Part shown: positions 14,801 to 15,211 of the stretch, one piece after another | Position numbering within the stretch: position 1 is the first letter of the stretch | Layout: each line of letters begins with the position of its first letter | From: Ruminococcus sp. UBA4275 | GTDB lineage: Bacteria > Bacillota > Clostridia > Oscillospirales > Ruminococcaceae | Assembly (NCBI GenBank): GCA_002395085.1 | Contig: DGVV01000078.1 | Span: forward strand, 1-15,211 | Length of the DNA: 15,211 nt | Reading direction: 5' to 3' | The notes under the pieces: model-generated | The model's input: the letters and a program-made list of their open reading frames with translations, nothing else | What the model was told of the DNA's origin: nothing | Databases searched by the model: none | Position numbers and translations under genes: made by a program

Positions 14801-15078
14801 CAGCAGTTCCGGCAGATCTGCTGCCCGCGCTGTGTGCCGCGGATGCGGTTTACTGCGAAGTGCCGTTCTGCATCCGGCGCGGCGATGATCTGGTGAACGG
14901 CGTGATTGACCTGCTCTATCGCTGCGGCGATGCGTGGCACATCATCGACTACAAAACGAACGCGGAACGGGCGCATCTCGCGGAAAAATACGCGGGACAG
15001 CTTGCGGCGTACTGCGAGGCGGTACAGACCGTGACCGGCTGCAAACCCGACGCGGCGATCTACCATATAGATGTATGA
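11812..15078 (+). CDS. addA: ATP-dependent helicase/nuclease subunit A (AddA)
   Basis: AddA is the UvrD-type (superfamily 1) motor and 3'-strand nuclease of AddAB, working on DNA ends in the cytoplasm. The helicase motifs are in order: Walker A AAAGSGKT (27-34), Ia ITFTKAAAKEF, II VDEFQDTDPLQ (D380, E381), III GDPKQSIYRFRGAD, IV LSRNYRSS, V ANLHKVKGLEAPIVIL and VI RLLYVAATRAENILII. A C-terminal RecB-type nuclease carries D1033 (GVIDLLY) and D1046/K1048 (HIIDYKTN), ending with the QLAAYCEAVQ helix. Length is 1088 aa, somewhat below the usual 1200 or so. The ATG overlaps the addB stop by 7 nt, and the purine-rich GAGGAAGG lies about 12 nt upstream, so translation is probably coupled to addB. 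A hairpin and the 50-bp repeat follow the stop. Confidence 0.97.
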   Translation: MLNIMEEDARARARISGEIDRNFFVEAAAGSGKTSSLVSRMTAMVAAGTDVSRICAITFTKAAAKEFYSRFQDALITQSREAADETVRKRCGDALRNIDLCFMGTIDAFSNMLLHEHPFEAGMPSDAAVGASGDVMHAYLAEYACLKRGEYGKTLLEKYNRFRAVQTDADTAFTKCIGLFTERREADFIFPQTDFFDADAKYTNWKYKLILTLQFLLEHPEYVGTVKPTQSIYQQLPRMIASLQMRWNGQIGTVLQTLRKNDGLRLGKDSKKQPFDPAEIGIPMPEIFSLHENKSGKPDYWYLNLTASEVYISLKQMQYAATMDFLTDAAQAISAEMCRRGSVTFHDALLMLRNLLRQDAANGGRLIGHIAKRHSYYLVDEFQDTDPLQAEVLFYLTAQIPHPEWTACVPRPGALFIVGDPKQSIYRFRGADVSSFLRVREIFAHQAGEVLTLSRNYRSSCKLRRMFNAVFPPLLQENGTVQSGYHAIPVSETEADTEFSGIYTYQASVSRYGVLTDDAEQVTDVIRHLTGNPAIRLKKGKTPQFRDIMVIAYRKKQTAVLAKQLLAAGIPVRVEGQIDFRDCPLLTAAVRLLQAAALPQDAMAVFRALTSPAFGIPEAALRNFCGAGGRLNAYFAEETLTAQFPEICNALSVLHQAVLRGQSADSAALLDFLTDAAKLPAKTGSASLEYYYFACELLRQREREGTMITHADAAAYLENLLKNAGEERCVSLSPDDNRVHIANLHKVKGLEAPIVILADPIAKAHQPSLRTVHEPERTECRIFSMSSALPYYVTYAETDAFAEDMEAETVCMEAEKARLLYVAATRAENILIIGDSITEQGTHAENNPWQIFLPFAEGTPAACIPANPNNICTPETRSDGDALYAQAAQQSVFAHSDVSAPTYQTVLPSKIRLTPVTAEDEPADAPESIPLDRNAALTGTLVHRLMECIVSGGVPQETAPLISAILREYGAEETVYRPVLEGVLQRMTQGGYPQENAAVPADLLPALCAADAVYCEVPFCIRRGDDLVNGVIDLLYRCGDAWHIIDYKTNAERAHLAEKYAGQLAAYCEAVQTVTGCKPDAAIYHIDV

Positions 15079-15111
15079 CGGCTGCCGCAGAAACCCGCGC
15101 ACAGCAAAAAC

Positions 15112-15141
15112 GACCGGAGTACCCGCAAGGGCGCTCCGGTC
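15112..15141 (+). terminator. GC-rich hairpin after addA (probable terminator)
   Basis: GACCGGAG pairs with CTCCGGTC (8 bp). Inside, CCC-GCAA-GGG forms a second short helix closed by a GNRA-type tetraloop, across a 2x2 internal loop (TA/CG). It starts 34 nt after the addA stop. No T run follows, because the intergenic repeat begins at its last three bases, so it may be a structural or end-protecting element rather than a classic terminator. Confidence 0.55.
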
Positions 15142-15211
15142 AGCTTGTCGATAAAGGTATCGCTGCGCGATGATTATAATGGGGCGCTCGCCGCTCCGCT
15201 GTGAGTTTGCA
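15139..15211 (+). repeat. 50-bp intergenic repeat, right copy, plus flank to the window end
   Basis: 15139-15188 is identical, in inverted orientation, to 1-50. It contains ATCGC-TGC-GCGAT and TATAAT. The 23 bases after it (to 15211) cannot be compared with the left copy because the window ends there, so the element may extend through them. As on the left, the repeat begins shortly after a gene end and runs in the same direction as that gene. Confidence 0.88.

Noticed and set aside
9146..15102. Long minus-strand frames opposite addB and addA (9146-9979, 10073-11215, 12184-13146, 13900-15102)
   Set aside because: All are complementary to well-supported helicase-nuclease coding sequence, lack ribosome sites at plausible starts and show no recognisable domains; GC-rich codon use keeps the opposite strand open.
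15139..15180. Promoter reading of the 50-bp repeat (TATAAT with upstream TTGTCG)
   Set aside because: The spacing between the two hexamers is about 24 nt, too long for a sigma-A promoter, and no gene follows within the window.
1..15211. CRISPR array, tRNA, rRNA, transposase or phage genes
   Set aside because: No regularly spaced repeats, tRNA-like cloverleaf, rRNA sequence or DDE/integrase coding region was found on either strand by reading.

Overview
This window looks like chromosomal DNA of a moderately GC-rich Gram-positive, most likely a clostridial relative of the Ruminococcaceae/Oscillospiraceae. The reasons are strong AGGAGG-type ribosome sites on nearly every gene, a GatCAB amidotransferase, an AddAB-type (not RecBCD) recombination nuclease, a PadR/DUF1048-like membrane module, and a relic of the sporulation gene dpaA. 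The genus is inference; no rRNA or other taxonomic marker is present.

Minus strand, read right to left from about 6.4 kb: a decayed 5' part of dpaA (dipicolinate synthase A) still preceded by a perfect match to the mother-cell sigma-K promoter. It is followed by the promoter and genes of a gat operon in the order gatC - gatA - [restriction enzyme - methyltransferase] - SIMPL-domain gene - gatB. The bracketed pair is an AT-rich two-gene insertion encoding clear homologues of R.EcoRV and M.EcoRV, expected to recognise GATATC. It sits in the operon with a 1-nt junction after gatA and has no visible promoter or controller gene of its own. The methyltransferase has a near-perfect ribosome site and the nuclease has almost none, which would favour protection over cutting.

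Plus strand, 6.4-9.2 kb: two small regulator/membrane-protein modules. The first is padR plus a six-TM protein, with two copies of a 21-bp palindrome placed 42 bp apart around the promoter. The second is two related four-TM proteins plus a 69-aa XRE regulator, with four copies of a GTGA-N8-TCAC palindrome packed in 116 bp over the promoter. Both look autoregulated. A hairpin terminator ends the second module.

Plus strand, 9.2-15.1 kb: a good promoter drives a compact addB-addA pair (double-strand-break end processing). AddB is short and shows no Walker A, but keeps the four iron-sulfur cysteines and the nuclease motif. AddA keeps all helicase motifs and a C-terminal nuclease.

Both ends of the window carry the same 50-bp sequence in inverted orientation, each time just downstream of a gene end (gatB, addA). 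It is probably a dispersed intergenic repeat. No tRNA, rRNA, CRISPR array or transposase gene was seen, and no stretch over 300 bp lacks a gene or gene remnant.
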